From contig CAIQDI010000018.1 in assembly GCA_903870545.1 (NCBI GenBank), positions 150,789 through 214,788 of the forward strand: a DNA stretch of 64,000 nt. Reading direction: 5' to 3'. The notes below the pieces were generated by a model. It did no database searches, had not been told where the DNA came from, and saw only the letters and a list, made by a program, of their open reading frames with translations. The DNA is from an uncultured Pseudomonadota bacterium. Its GTDB lineage: Bacteria; Pseudomonadota; Gammaproteobacteria; Methylococcales; Methylomonadaceae. Position 1 is the stretch's first letter. Every line of letters starts with the position of its first letter. Both the position numbers and the translations under genes were made by a program. Shown here in pieces: positions 20,976 to 30,666 of the stretch.

Positions 20976-22115
20976 TTAAAGGACAGGATATGCCTGAGCG
21001 ATTTTAGTGCCTTGTTTGTAGTGAACATCGGGGCAAGCGGTAAAACTGACATTACTTGATGCTTCAAAAAGCATCACAATATCTGAGCCGCCAAATTGAA
21101 AGTACGAAATTTCTTCGCCTTTGCGAAGGGTCACGCCGACTTCTGCCGTGACGATAACCGAAGAAACTTGCGCCATACCCATTGGCAATATCGCCACCAA
21201 ACCAATCGGCGTTTCAAGCACCACTAATCCTCGCGCTTGCGTAAATTCATAGCCCGCATCGTCGGGCAATTCAAGTCGCCGCTTTCCTTTTACTGTGCAA
21301 TTGCCGTCGGGGTCATGCTCAACGGGAACCGCGCAAACATCCAAATATACTTGTCCCAGAATTACCCGCGCTTCCAACACTTTGCCGCCAACGGGCGTGT
21401 GTTGTCGGTGATAATCGGTGGTGTTTAGAAAACTGTGTGTAAAAAGCCCATTTCTAAATCTATCTTTATACGGGCTACCTTCCATCAATTCTTGTACTTT
21501 CCAATGCAGATTTTTAATGGTGATGTGCGAATCTGTGCGAATTTCCCATTGCCCTTTAAACACGGCATCCGCTGGCGAAACGATAATACTTTGGTCACAT
21601 AACGCAGCGACAGGTCGCATGCCCGGCTTGTGATTTCTCGCGAAAAATTGATTGAAACTCTTCCAGCCGCCGTGCGGACAAATATAATCGCTCATGTTGT
21701 AATTGGGCGAGTTGTACATGGATTCAAGCGATTCGGGCGTGAGCGATTCCGGCGTATCCAGAAATGCGCCCATGGCGCGAGCGTAAATCACCATCCAATT
21801 AGAAAGTTGTGTCGAAGGTGGTGCGTAATCTCGCGGAACGATTTTATTTTGTAATGCTAAAAGAGGCGGCTGATCGAAGATGAAATAAAATTCTGCGAGA
21901 CGATTGTAAATTTCCTTACCAGGATAATCTTCTGTAGGAACCCAGTGAAGCAGCTCGTTAAGCCACATTAAATAGTCTTGAAGATTTTTGATGTGTTTGA
22001 CTTGGGGGACGTGTTGTTGATGCGTGCTTTTAATCGCCGCCTCGAATTTATCTTCCCAATTATTAGCCTTTATCAGTTCTATCAGTTCCTGAACAACTTC
22101 GTGTGTCTGGTACAT
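20976..22115 (-). CDS. Phosphatidylserine decarboxylase-family protein (long form, PsiD-like architecture)
   Basis: A 379-residue protein. The start at 22115 follows AGGGG at good spacing; an upstream 28-residue extension is disfavoured. The C-terminal two thirds is a pyruvoyl-dependent decarboxylase. The self-cleavage site is GGS with Ser344 in FQFGGSDIV, in place of the LGST of ordinary bacterial Psd. About 150 residues at the N-terminus form an additional helical domain that typical Psd (about 290 residues) lacks. This two-domain layout is known for the PSDC plus Psd group that includes fungal L-tryptophan decarboxylase PsiD. Substrate may be phosphatidylserine or an amino acid; sequence alone does not decide. 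Confidence 0.82.
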   Translation of the reverse strand: MYQTHEVVQELIELIKANNWEDKFEAAIKSTHQQHVPQVKHIKNLQDYLMWLNELLHWVPTEDYPGKEIYNRLAEFYFIFDQPPLLALQNKIVPRDYAPPSTQLSNWMVIYARAMGAFLDTPESLTPESLESMYNSPNYNMSDYICPHGGWKSFNQFFARNHKPGMRPVAALCDQSIIVSPADAVFKGQWEIRTDSHITIKNLHWKVQELMEGSPYKDRFRNGLFTHSFLNTTDYHRQHTPVGGKVLEARVILGQVYLDVCAVPVEHDPDGNCTVKGKRRLELPDDAGYEFTQARGLVVLETPIGLVAILPMGMAQVSSVIVTAEVGVTLRKGEEISYFQFGGSDIVMLFEASSNVSFTACPDVHYKQGTKIAQAYPVL

Positions 22116-22230
22116 TTTCAATCCCCTTTGGTTATTTTGCCTCATCACTACGTTAAAACGGCTCGGCATAAAAACTATACACCCGTTGATTAAAAACAAC
22201 TAATTTCAAAACACCCCGCAAAATCTCCTA

Positions 22231-22920
22231 CTACAACTTCGTAATTTCAAACACTGCACCGTAATCGTTGTCGCTGGTGGGCGAAGGTAATTGTGCGCCA
22301 AAGGATAATTGCCAATCGCGCGGCAGAAAAATGACAAATCCCAAAACCGCCACGCTAATCGCGTTATTACCCGTCAATATGTCACCTTGTAAATGTAGCT
22401 TTTTTTCAATTAACGGGTATTCCACACCTGCCATCACGCCAAACGAATCGCCTTCTCCGGCGTAAGCATGATTTGCGTAATACATGCCTAAATAATAATT
22501 CCCTAAATGTTCTAAATGCACGGCGTTGTTTAAATAGGAAAAACTCGGTATATCAATGGTTTTATTGTACGCCGGCGGTGTAAATCCGGTTTGCGTACCA
22601 AAACTGAATTTGTAATACTCGTTGAGGGTAAAACCTTTTTGGAAATTCGCCAAAATGTGCGGATTTTGCAATTCATTGGTGGGATACAAATCGATATTAA
22701 AAATGTTAATCCCCATTTCTAATTCATCGCCTAAACCATAATCAAGCGTCGTATTACTCGCGCCGGACACGTTACTGAGATTGAATTGCTGTTGAAAAAA
22801 CACTTTACCTTTTTCAGTAATATCAGAAGACGGTACGTTAAATAGGTTTTGTTGTGCAACACTAAGCGACGAAAATCCCGCAATAGTCAGTGCCGTTAAA
22901 AGACGAAATAGATAATTCAT
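22231..22920 (-). CDS. Secreted protein of unknown function, possibly outer-membrane
   Basis: A 229-residue protein starting MNYLFRLLTALTIAGFSS, a Sec signal peptide with likely cleavage after SVA (about residue 21). The mature part is rich in aromatic and Gly residues with alternating hydrophobic patterns (for example YKFSFGTQTGF) and no cysteine, which suggests beta-strands, perhaps an outer-membrane or periplasmic beta protein. It ends VFEITKL, so it lacks the classic C-terminal Phe of a porin. A GTG 27 bases upstream is an alternative start. It is upstream of the psd-like gene, separated by 115 bases, and divergent from the chemoreceptor. No family was recognised. Confidence 0.7.
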   Translation of the reverse strand: MNYLFRLLTALTIAGFSSLSVAQQNLFNVPSSDITEKGKVFFQQQFNLSNVSGASNTTLDYGLGDELEMGINIFNIDLYPTNELQNPHILANFQKGFTLNEYYKFSFGTQTGFTPPAYNKTIDIPSFSYLNNAVHLEHLGNYYLGMYYANHAYAGEGDSFGVMAGVEYPLIEKKLHLQGDILTGNNAISVAVLGFVIFLPRDWQLSFGAQLPSPTSDNDYGAVFEITKL

Positions 22921-23039
22921 AATTTTATTTTTAAGGTTGGTATTCACGAATTCTAAATTACTGTCGATACAACGTCACTATTAAGTGATAATTCAAACCA
23001 TCACGCCTCAATTATTTTTCACCTTTAGGAATAATTTTT

Positions 23040-25274
23040 ATGTTTAACAATTTTTCTATTCACTCGCGGCTGATTTCAATTATCAGCGCGATGTCCATTT
23101 TAGCAATTGTGCTAAGTGCAGTGGGTCTATTTGGTATTAAATACAGCAACGATAATTTACAAGCCATTTATAAAGATCGCTTAGTGCCTGTTACACAATT
23201 ATCCGAAATTAAAGCATTGGAAATTGAGTCACGATTAAAAGTGAATGCCGGGTTTGTTTTTGATAGCGTTGAAGAAAATGAGCGGAATACTTTAGCGATT
23301 AAAGAAAACATCGTTAAAGTTGATAATCTTTGGAAGGATTACATGGCGACTTATTTGACACCGGAAGAAAAAATTCTGGCTGATAAGTTTTTTAAAGACA
23401 ACGAAAAATATAACAATCAAGCATTATTGCCCGCAACACCCTTGATAAAAGCAAACGAGACTGAAATTCTTAAAAAACTGATTACTGTAGAAATTCGCCC
23501 ACTTTTTGATGCTATATCTGAAGACATTGATAACTTAATCAAAATTCAAATTGATATTTCAAAACAAACTTACGATGCCGCGCAAGAACTTTATAACATG
23601 ATTTTAATCGGTTCAATCATCACTTTAGTTTTCGGTTTAGGGTTCTCTATTGTTATTGGTTTGGCGATTATTCGGAGCATCACGGGCGCAATCGATAACG
23701 CGCAAAAAGCCGCCACGGCAATTGCTTACGGTGATTTAAGTTCACGGATTGTGATTGAAACCAATGATGAAATCAGCGTGTTATTACGCGCGATGCAAAC
23801 CATGCAAACCAATTTGAATCAACTGATTCAAGAAATTGAAACGATTGTTAATGCCGTAGCGCGGGGTGATTTTAGTCAAAAAATGAATCTGACTGATAAA
23901 CAGGGATTTGGAAAAGAGGTTGGTAGTGCGTTAAATCAACTCAGTGACATTGTTGAAGAGGCATTTAAAGATACGATTCGCGTTTCTGAAGCCTTATCAA
24001 AAGGCGATTTAACTCAAAAAGTAACCAAAGATTACAAAGGGTTATTTGGTTTAACCGCAAAAGGTGTAAACGGCACGGTGACTGCTTTAACGAAAATCGT
24101 AAATGAAATTCAAGAGATGGTTGATGCAGCGGCAAACCAAGGCGAATTTAGCTATAAAATTAGCATGACGGGGAAAACCGGTTTCACCAAAACCATTACC
24201 GAATCGTTAAATCGTTTATCTAACGTCACCGAAAGTGGTTTAAAGGATGTTGTGCGAGTCACCGGTGCGTTAGCTGACGGCGATTTGACACAAAAAATCA
24301 CTCAAGATTACGCGGGAATTTTCAATGATGTGAAAATCGGTATCAATAATACCACCGACAATTTAAAAAGTTTAATGGCGGAAATTAAAGAAACGACGGA
24401 CATGATTGCGGCGGCATCCACAGAAATTGCGGCGGGAAATAATGATTTAGCGAGTCGCACTGAAAAACAAGCCGCCGCGTTAGAAGAAACCGCCGCAAGT
24501 ATGCACGAATTGACTTCCACCGTCACACACAACAGTGAAAATGCGAAACAAGCCAACACCCTCGCGGTTGGCGCAACAGAAACCGCAAACAAAGGTGTCA
24601 TCGTGGTCAAGCAAGTTGTCAGCACCATGGACAACATTAACGAATCATCTTTACGAATCGTCGATATTATTTCGGTGATTGATGACATTGCTTTTCAAAC
24701 CAACATTTTGGCACTGAACGCCGCAGTCGAAGCGGCTCGCGCCGGTGATCAAGGTAAAGGTTTTGCGGTGGTGGCGATTGAAGTTCGGAATTTGGCGCAA
24801 CGTGCCGCGAATGCCGCTGGTGAAATTAAACGTTTAATCAGTGATTCCGTTGAACGGGTTTCAGGTGGTAGCAAGCAAGTCGCCGAAGCTGGTCAAACGA
24901 TGCAAGATATTGTGAGTGCTATTCAAGGTGTTACCACGATTATTGCTGAAATTGCCAGCGCGTCCGATGAACAAAGTGCCGGAATTTCTCAAGTTGGTCA
25001 AGCGATTGCGTCAATGGATGATGTCACACAACAAAATGCGGCGTTAGTTGAACAAGTTGCCGCTACGGCTGAATCACTCGAAACGCAAACGCAACACTTA
25101 GCCAAAGAACTGGCGCATTTCAAAACAGGGAATGAACGTGGTCAACGAAAATTGGTGAAAGAAACGATTTCGACCGTAAAAAAAAGTACGCCTGTGAAAA
25201 AAGTGATTTCGTCGCCGAAAGCGAAGGCAAAAGAAATATTTTTATCGGACAATGATGATTGGGAAGAATTTTAG
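23040..25274 (+). CDS. Methyl-accepting chemotaxis protein with tandem HAMP-like repeats
   Basis: A 744-residue transmembrane chemoreceptor. Membrane spans at about residues 11-32 and 188-210 enclose a four-helix-bundle periplasmic sensor. A HAMP domain (about 211-265) is followed by three further HAMP-like units. Each carries a repeated motif of the form GDFSQKM, GDLTQKV, GEFSYKI and GDLTQKI. The cytoplasmic hairpin tip ([22 protein letters not shown]) is at about 546-567. The C-terminus ends DDWEEF after a Lys/Pro-rich linker, which resembles the pentapeptide that tethers CheR/CheB. No che genes are nearby. Ligand unknown. Confidence 0.95.
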   Translation: MFNNFSIHSRLISIISAMSILAIVLSAVGLFGIKYSNDNLQAIYKDRLVPVTQLSEIKALEIESRLKVNAGFVFDSVEENERNTLAIKENIVKVDNLWKDYMATYLTPEEKILADKFFKDNEKYNNQALLPATPLIKANETEILKKLITVEIRPLFDAISEDIDNLIKIQIDISKQTYDAAQELYNMILIGSIITLVFGLGFSIVIGLAIIRSITGAIDNAQKAATAIAYGDLSSRIVIETNDEISVLLRAMQTMQTNLNQLIQEIETIVNAVARGDFSQKMNLTDKQGFGKEVGSALNQLSDIVEEAFKDTIRVSEALSKGDLTQKVTKDYKGLFGLTAKGVNGTVTALTKIVNEIQEMVDAAANQGEFSYKISMTGKTGFTKTITESLNRLSNVTESGLKDVVRVTGALADGDLTQKITQDYAGIFNDVKIGINNTTDNLKSLMAEIKETTDMIAAASTEIAAGNNDLASRTEKQAAALEETAASMHELTSTVTHNSENAKQANTLAVGATETANKGVIVVKQVVSTMDNINESSLRIVDIISVIDDIAFQTNILALNAAVEAARAGDQGKGFAVVAIEVRNLAQRAANAAGEIKRLISDSVERVSGGSKQVAEAGQTMQDIVSAIQGVTTIIAEIASASDEQSAGISQVGQAIASMDDVTQQNAALVEQVAATAESLETQTQHLAKELAHFKTGNERGQRKLVKETISTVKKSTPVKKVISSPKAKAKEIFLSDNDDWEEF

Positions 25275-25309
25275 AACGTGTCGTGACGTTGTTGAAATAG
25301 GCGTGGAGT

Positions 25310-25325
25310 GCAGACTTTTGTCTGC
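25310..25325. repeat. Short hairpin repeat downstream of the chemoreceptor gene
   Basis: GCAGAC-TTTT-GTCTGC hairpin inside a 133-base gap between convergent genes. It looks like one of the small dispersed hairpins of this genome. The T-rich loop and lack of a following T-run argue against a standard terminator. Confidence 0.4.
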
Positions 25326-25407
25326 GCTTATGCTTAATTTTAGAATATTGACGCTGGAGGTGAATGTTTAAAAGTGACCATTCAAAGAGTTAGATTTTGT
25401 GCCATTT

Positions 25408-25935
25408 TCAATTTTTCTGTGGACGACGAGCATCAATAAATCGCTCGCGCCAGTAGCTATTTTTCAAACTCGACACCATCACCTTTCCCGCGCGAGAACT
25501 GGGCGCGTGAACAAAATTATTTTCATTTACATAAATTCCCACATGTGACGCGGAATCGCCACTGGTATTAAAAAATAACAAATCCCCCGAGTGGATATTA
25601 TTATTCGCTACAGGCGTTAACGCATTCGACATTTCACGCACGGTACGCGGCAAATGCACGCCATTATGATCGTACACATATTTCACAAAACCACTGCAAT
25701 CAAACCCTTCTTCTGGCGACGCTTTGCCATAATGATACGGCGCACCTTGAAAACTCAACGCATAATCTACCGCCGGTGTATTCGCACTGTGTTTGACAAC
25801 GGGACGCGCGACCGGTTCAGGTTTAATATCCATATCGCCCGCGCAACCTGATAATAAAGCCAATGCAACAGGAAGAATCAACGGTTTAAACCACGGTAAA
25901 ACGTTTTTGGACAAAGAATGAGAAAGTGTTTTCAT
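25408..25935 (-). CDS. NlpC/P60 family lipoprotein (peptidoglycan endopeptidase, Spr/NlpC-like)
   Basis: A 175-residue lipoprotein with lipobox LSGC (Cys31) after a somewhat long signal peptide. The NlpC/P60 domain has catalytic Cys80 in FDCSGF, His131 in SHVGIY and His143 in FVHAPSS, so it should be active. It cleaves D-iGlu-meso-DAP cross-link peptides in the periplasm. The size fits Spr/MepS or NlpC. It is a single gene, convergent with the chemoreceptor, with a small conserved-looking gene upstream in the same direction. Confidence 0.93.
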   Translation of the reverse strand: MKTLSHSLSKNVLPWFKPLILPVALALLSGCAGDMDIKPEPVARPVVKHSANTPAVDYALSFQGAPYHYGKASPEEGFDCSGFVKYVYDHNGVHLPRTVREMSNALTPVANNNIHSGDLLFFNTSGDSASHVGIYVNENNFVHAPSSRAGKVMVSSLKNSYWRERFIDARRPQKN

Positions 25936-26013
25936 GACGTAATCAAAGCTAAATTTAAATTAAAAAATAGACGCTGCTACATCAAAAAGACAGCAGCGTC
26001 ACGTTTAAAGCCA

Positions 26014-26217
26014 TCAAACATAAGTGCGAACATATTGACGCGCAAAACTACGAATTGGAGCTTTATGTTGTTGAAATTCTTCATAAACATGATGTACATC
26101 TAACGGCGTAATGTGAGCATAAATGCCAAAACCGGTTTGGTTAATAAATTCGTCACTCAGGGCTTCAATAAAATTCCACCAGACAGAATCATTGCTATTG
26201 TCTTGTTCAGTTTTCAT
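26014..26217 (-). CDS. Small hypothetical protein
   Basis: 67 residues from the ATG at 26217, which sits after AGGTG; a GTG 9 bases upstream is an alternative start. The protein is acidic at the N-terminus (MKTEQDNSNDS) and basic at the C-terminus (FARQYVRTYV). It has no signal peptide or membrane span, and a His-His pair in the middle. No family was recognised. Good ribosome site and a clean intergenic position support it being a real gene. Confidence 0.55.
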   Translation of the reverse strand: MKTEQDNSNDSVWWNFIEALSDEFINQTGFGIYAHITPLDVHHVYEEFQQHKAPIRSFARQYVRTYV

Positions 26218-26329
26218 GGGTTTCACCTGTTATAAAAATAAAATTAGTGCCATCAAATCGTCAGTACAAAATTCGATGCTTAGGTTATGATTGCAGGCAG
26301 ATTCCTTTGAACCTTTTACCTAAAAAGTC

Positions 26330-27985
26330 ATGACCCTAAAAATCGCGCTTGTTCAAACTGACAGTTTAATCGGCAACGTTGCCACAAACTTTAACCGAAT
26401 TATTGAAATCGTAACGAAGGTAAAAAACGCCTTAGTGATTGATTTAATTGTATTTCCAGAATTAACGCTCACAGGATACCCGCCCGAAGATTTGTTGTTT
26501 CGACGGGATTTTATAACTGAAGCTAATAACACACTATTTGAACTAGCAAGCATCGCGCCAGACATTGGAATTGTGGTCGGATTTCCCGAATTTGATGGTG
26601 AAAAGTTGTATAACAGTGCGGCGGTTTTGTCGGAAGGCTGCATTTCTGCCATTTATCGCAAACAAAAATTACCGAATGACGGTGTATTTGACGAACAGCG
26701 TTATTTTACGGCGGGCGAAAAACCGGTCGTGTTTGAGTTCAAAGGTCAATTTATTGGCTTGAGTATTTGCGAAGATGTTTGGCATTGCGACATGGTGCAA
26801 GCGACCAAAGACGCGGGTGCAGAAATTTTATTGACGCTTAATGCTTCACCATTTCATGCGGGCAAAGCACAACAACGTGAAACGTTAATCAGCTCGCACG
26901 CGAAAGCCGCACAACTTCCCATTGTTTATGTGAATGCGGTCGGCGGGCAAGATGAATTGGTGTTTGATGGCGCGTCGTTTGTGGTCAATGCGAAAGGTGA
27001 AATCGTTTTTCGGGCGGAAGAATTTGTCGAACAAATCAGCGTGGTGGAATTTGAAAATGGTCAGCCTTTAGAGCAAATCCCTCTCAGCCTCCCTTTCAAA
27101 AAGGAGGGACAAAAGAAAGCCCCCTTTTTGAAGGGGGTTGGGGGATTTGCTTTAATTTATAAAGCCCTCGTTCTCGGCACGGCGGATTACGTTCGCAAAA
27201 ATGGTTTTAAAGGTGCCATTTTAGGATTGTCGGGCGGCATTGATTCAGCGTTGGTGTTAGCGTTAGCGGTTGATGCGTTGGGCGCGGAGAATGTTGAAGC
27301 CGTTTCGTTGCCGTCAAAATATACGCTCGACATGAGCAACGATGACGCGAAAATTCAAGCTGACATCATGGGCGTGAAATACCATTCGATTCCGATTGAA
27401 CCAGCGGTAAAAGCGTTCACCGAAATATTGGCGAAAACTTTTGCTAATACGCCCGCCGATACCACAGAAGAAAATATCCAAGCGCGTTGTCGCGGTGTCG
27501 TGTTGATGGCGATGTCAAATAAACAAGGAAAATTGCTTTTAACCACTGGCAATAAAAGCGAAATGAGCGTCGGTTATGCCACGTTGTACGGCGATATGTG
27601 TGGCGGTTTTGCGCCGTTGAAAGATGTACCAAAATTGCTGGTTTATGAATTGGCGCGTTTTCGTAATTCGATTTCGCCCGTCATTCCAGAGCGCGTACTG
27701 ACTCGTGCGCCGTCGGCGGAATTGTCACCAAATCAACAAGATTCCGATTCGTTGCCGCCTTATGAAATACTCGATCCGATTTTGGCGCGTTATATTGAAC
27801 AAAATCAAACCGCTGATGAAATTATCGCCGCTGGATTTTCGCTCGAACACGTCACACGCGCCATTCGTTTAGTGGACGGGAGCGAATACAAACGCCGTCA
27901 ATCAGCAACCGGAATCCGCATTAGCGAACGCGCTTTTGGACGTGACCGCCGCTATCCAATTACTTCGGGTTATCGCGGCATTTAA
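26330..27985 (+). CDS. nadE: NAD+ synthase, glutamine-dependent, with in-frame repeat insertion
   Basis: Makes NAD+ from nicotinic acid adenine dinucleotide, ATP and glutamine-derived ammonia. The 551-residue protein has an N-terminal nitrilase-fold glutaminase with the Glu-Lys-Cys triad (Glu44, Lys near 111, Cys147 in SICEDVWH). The C-terminal synthetase domain has the ATP PP-loop SGGIDS at 301-306. The linker between domains carries about 24 residues (250-273, from IPLSLPF to GVGGF) encoded by a palindromic repeat. Outside this block the protein is colinear with the family. The frame stays open, and the insertion is at a surface linker, so the enzyme is probably active. Confidence 0.96.
   Translation: MTLKIALVQTDSLIGNVATNFNRIIEIVTKVKNALVIDLIVFPELTLTGYPPEDLLFRRDFITEANNTLFELASIAPDIGIVVGFPEFDGEKLYNSAAVLSEGCISAIYRKQKLPNDGVFDEQRYFTAGEKPVVFEFKGQFIGLSICEDVWHCDMVQATKDAGAEILLTLNASPFHAGKAQQRETLISSHAKAAQLPIVYVNAVGGQDELVFDGASFVVNAKGEIVFRAEEFVEQISVVEFENGQPLEQIPLSLPFKKEGQKKAPFLKGVGGFALIYKALVLGTADYVRKNGFKGAILGLSGGIDSALVLALAVDALGAENVEAVSLPSKYTLDMSNDDAKIQADIMGVKYHSIPIEPAVKAFTEILAKTFANTPADTTEENIQARCRGVVLMAMSNKQGKLLLTTGNKSEMSVGYATLYGDMCGGFAPLKDVPKLLVYELARFRNSISPVIPERVLTRAPSAELSPNQQDSDSLPPYEILDPILARYIEQNQTADEIIAAGFSLEHVTRAIRLVDGSEYKRRQSATGIRISERAFGRDRRYPITSGYRGI
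27075..27148. repeat. Palindromic repeat element inside nadE
   Basis: About 74 bases. The outer arms are AAATCCC and GGGATTT; inside are two hairpins, CCTCCCTTT with AAGGAGGG and CCCCCTT with AAGGGGG. The 72 bases 27077-27148 encode exactly 24 residues in the nadE frame with no stop. A shorter relative occurs at 50156-50190 in pqiC. Confidence 0.82.
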
Positions 27986-28032
27986 GTTAGAATGACGCTA
28001 ATCTATTATTTTTTATTTTAAAGAGGAACTCC

Positions 28033-30654
28033 ATGCGGAATTTGAAATTTTTACCCGCGTTGCTGGGCGGCACAATCGTGCTTGCAGTGGTTTTATTCGT
28101 TGCCTTTCATTTTATTTTTATCGATTTTTTTGTAGACCTGTGGTGGTATCAATCGCTGAAATTAGAATCGTATTTTTGGCTGCGCTTACTGTATAAATTT
28201 TTTCTTTCCGGTGGCGTGACGCTGGCATTTTTCATCATTTTCTTTACCCATTTTTGGTTGGCAGCGCGTTATTTAGGCTTGAATTCCGCCGAAAATTTGA
28301 GTAATTCAGAAAATAGCCGCGTTCAAAAATTTGCCGATACTTTTATGAGTGGCTCGGCGAAAATTTATACGCCTATTTCGTTATTTTTAGCGTTGATGAT
28401 TGCCACGCCATTTTATGATCAATGGGAATCGACCTTGATGTATTTCTTCGGCGATACATCGGGCGTAAAAGAAACGGTTTACGGCAACGACGTGAGTTTT
28501 TATATGCTCTCGTATCCGACTTATCAACTCATTCAACAAGTGTTGTTAATCACCGCCTCGTTAATTTTTGTCATGGTGGGCATTTTGTATTGGTTGGAAC
28601 ACACTTACATTCCCAATCAGCGCAAAAGTTATCCGAAAGGCGCGAAAATTCATTTAACATTGTTGATTGGTTTTGTGGTGGCGTTTGTGCTGTGGGGCTT
28701 TATGCTGGAACGCTTCGCACTGCTTTATACCGATAATCACGAACCGATTTTTTTCGGACCTGGATTTATTGAAGTGCGTTATTTTGTGCCGTTAATTTGG
28801 GCGGCGATGGCGACATTTTTAATTTTCGCGCTGGTGGCGATTCAATTTGTTCATTCTGAAAAACACAATAAACCGCTGCCGTTGTGGATGTCACTATTGG
28901 TATTTTTAGCAGTTTGGCAAACGCCGAATTTGCAGTTTATTCCGGATGCGTTGCAACGTTTTGTGGTGAATCCGAATCCGGTTAAAGCCGAAAAAGAATT
29001 TATGCAACACAACATCAACGCGACCCTCGCGGCGTACGATTTGCAAAATATCAAAACGGTAGAAATGACGGTGAAACTGGATGCCGCGCAAGATATTGAA
29101 ACATGGAGTTCGCAAAAGCATTTTGAAAATATCCCCGTTTGGGATCGGGAATTTATTATTTTCAGTTATAAACAGCTGCAAGAAATTCGTCCGTATTACA
29201 AATTTTTATCGGTGGACGAAGACCGCTATTTGATTTCGAATCATCTCCGTCAAGTGAACATTTCTGCGCGAGAAGTGAACATTTCTAAATTACCGAAAGA
29301 AGCACAGAATTGGGAAAATCGACATTTACGTTACACGCACGGTTATGGCGCAGTGATGACACCTGCCGCGCAAGAGGCAGATGCGCCGTTGACGTGGTAT
29401 TTGCGGGATTTGAATATGCACTCGGACGTGAATTTAACCGTCGCTCATCCTGATATTTATTACGGTCAAGAACAATACGATTACGCAATTGTGCCGAATG
29501 AATTAAACGTGGTCGGCATTGCTGGCACCGACCGATTGGAAAGTGAAGCGTATCACGGCGATGGGGGAATTCCGTTTAGTTCGACGTTTAAAAAAGCGTT
29601 ATTTGCCTTTAAATTAGCCGACGAAAAGCTGTTTTTTTCCACCAACATTTCCACAGACAGCAAACTGAAAATTTATCGCAACATTACCGAACGTATTCAC
29701 AAACTTACGCCGTTTTTGCATTTGGATAAAGATCCCTATTTAGTCATGACGAAAGACCGTTTTTATTGGATTCAAGATGCGTACACGTTATCTGATAAAT
29801 ATCCGGTATCAAAACCAATGAAAAATGAAGGTTTGAACGGTGAAAAACCGTTTAATTACATTCGTAATTCGGTGAAAATTGCGGTCGATGCGTTTGATGG
29901 TGATGTGGATTATTATTTGACCGACTCGAACGACGTGATTGCCAAAGCCTACAACCGCGCGTATCCGAGCTTATTTAAACCGCTGGACGAAATGCCCGCC
30001 GAATTGAAAGCGCATTTACGTTATCCGCGCGATTTGTACACGGTTCAAATGCAAGTTTACGCAAAATATCATCAACAAAGTCCCGAATTATTTTACGAAC
30101 AAGCCGAAACGTGGGCGCAAGCCAATGTGCGCGAAAAACCGGTTTTGCCGTATTATCAAACAATGGATTTTGGCGAGTGTAACGACACCGAAGAATTTGA
30201 TTTAATTAACGCGATGACACCGGTTAATCGAAACAATTTAAGCATGGTCGGCATTGCCAGCACGATGGATAAAATCGGCTGTAGCGGTGCGTATAAACCC
30301 AATTTGACCGTATTCAAATTCGGTAAAGATGTGCAAGTGAATGGCCCTGAACAAATCGAGGCGTTAACGCAACAACATCCTGAAATTTCGGAACAATTTA
30401 CGTTGTGGGATCAAAATGGTTCGTCAGTAGAAATGGGACGAATGGTGATTTTGCCCATGAACAACACGATTTTATATGTTCAACCGATTTACATTGCCTC
30501 GACCAAAAACAAAATGCCAGAATTGACGCGAATTATTGTGTCGATTGGCAACGAAACGGTGATGGACACGACGCTGCATTCGGCGTTAGATCGCTTAAAA
30601 AACATTTTCATTAACAAATCGCGCACGGTTGATTCCGCAGCGTCGAAACATTAA
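28033..30654 (+). CDS. UPF0182 family membrane protein
   Basis: An 873-residue protein of the UPF0182/COG1615 type. The first about 300 residues contain seven hydrophobic spans, with the conserved early segment DFFVDLWWYQSL (about residues 35-46). The rest is a large soluble domain expected outside the cytoplasmic membrane. Length and layout match the family. Function is not known. A strong AAAGAGGA ribosome site precedes the ATG. It lies 47 bases after nadE and 12 bases before pmbA, so it may share a transcript with pmbA. Confidence 0.92.
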   Translation: MRNLKFLPALLGGTIVLAVVLFVAFHFIFIDFFVDLWWYQSLKLESYFWLRLLYKFFLSGGVTLAFFIIFFTHFWLAARYLGLNSAENLSNSENSRVQKFADTFMSGSAKIYTPISLFLALMIATPFYDQWESTLMYFFGDTSGVKETVYGNDVSFYMLSYPTYQLIQQVLLITASLIFVMVGILYWLEHTYIPNQRKSYPKGAKIHLTLLIGFVVAFVLWGFMLERFALLYTDNHEPIFFGPGFIEVRYFVPLIWAAMATFLIFALVAIQFVHSEKHNKPLPLWMSLLVFLAVWQTPNLQFIPDALQRFVVNPNPVKAEKEFMQHNINATLAAYDLQNIKTVEMTVKLDAAQDIETWSSQKHFENIPVWDREFIIFSYKQLQEIRPYYKFLSVDEDRYLISNHLRQVNISAREVNISKLPKEAQNWENRHLRYTHGYGAVMTPAAQEADAPLTWYLRDLNMHSDVNLTVAHPDIYYGQEQYDYAIVPNELNVVGIAGTDRLESEAYHGDGGIPFSSTFKKALFAFKLADEKLFFSTNISTDSKLKIYRNITERIHKLTPFLHLDKDPYLVMTKDRFYWIQDAYTLSDKYPVSKPMKNEGLNGEKPFNYIRNSVKIAVDAFDGDVDYYLTDSNDVIAKAYNRAYPSLFKPLDEMPAELKAHLRYPRDLYTVQMQVYAKYHQQSPELFYEQAETWAQANVREKPVLPYYQTMDFGECNDTEEFDLINAMTPVNRNNLSMVGIASTMDKIGCSGAYKPNLTVFKFGKDVQVNGPEQIEALTQQHPEISEQFTLWDQNGSSVEMGRMVILPMNNTILYVQPIYIASTKNKMPELTRIIVSIGNETVMDTTLHSALDRLKNIFINKSRTVDSAASKH

Positions 30655-30666
30655 AAGGATTTCTTT

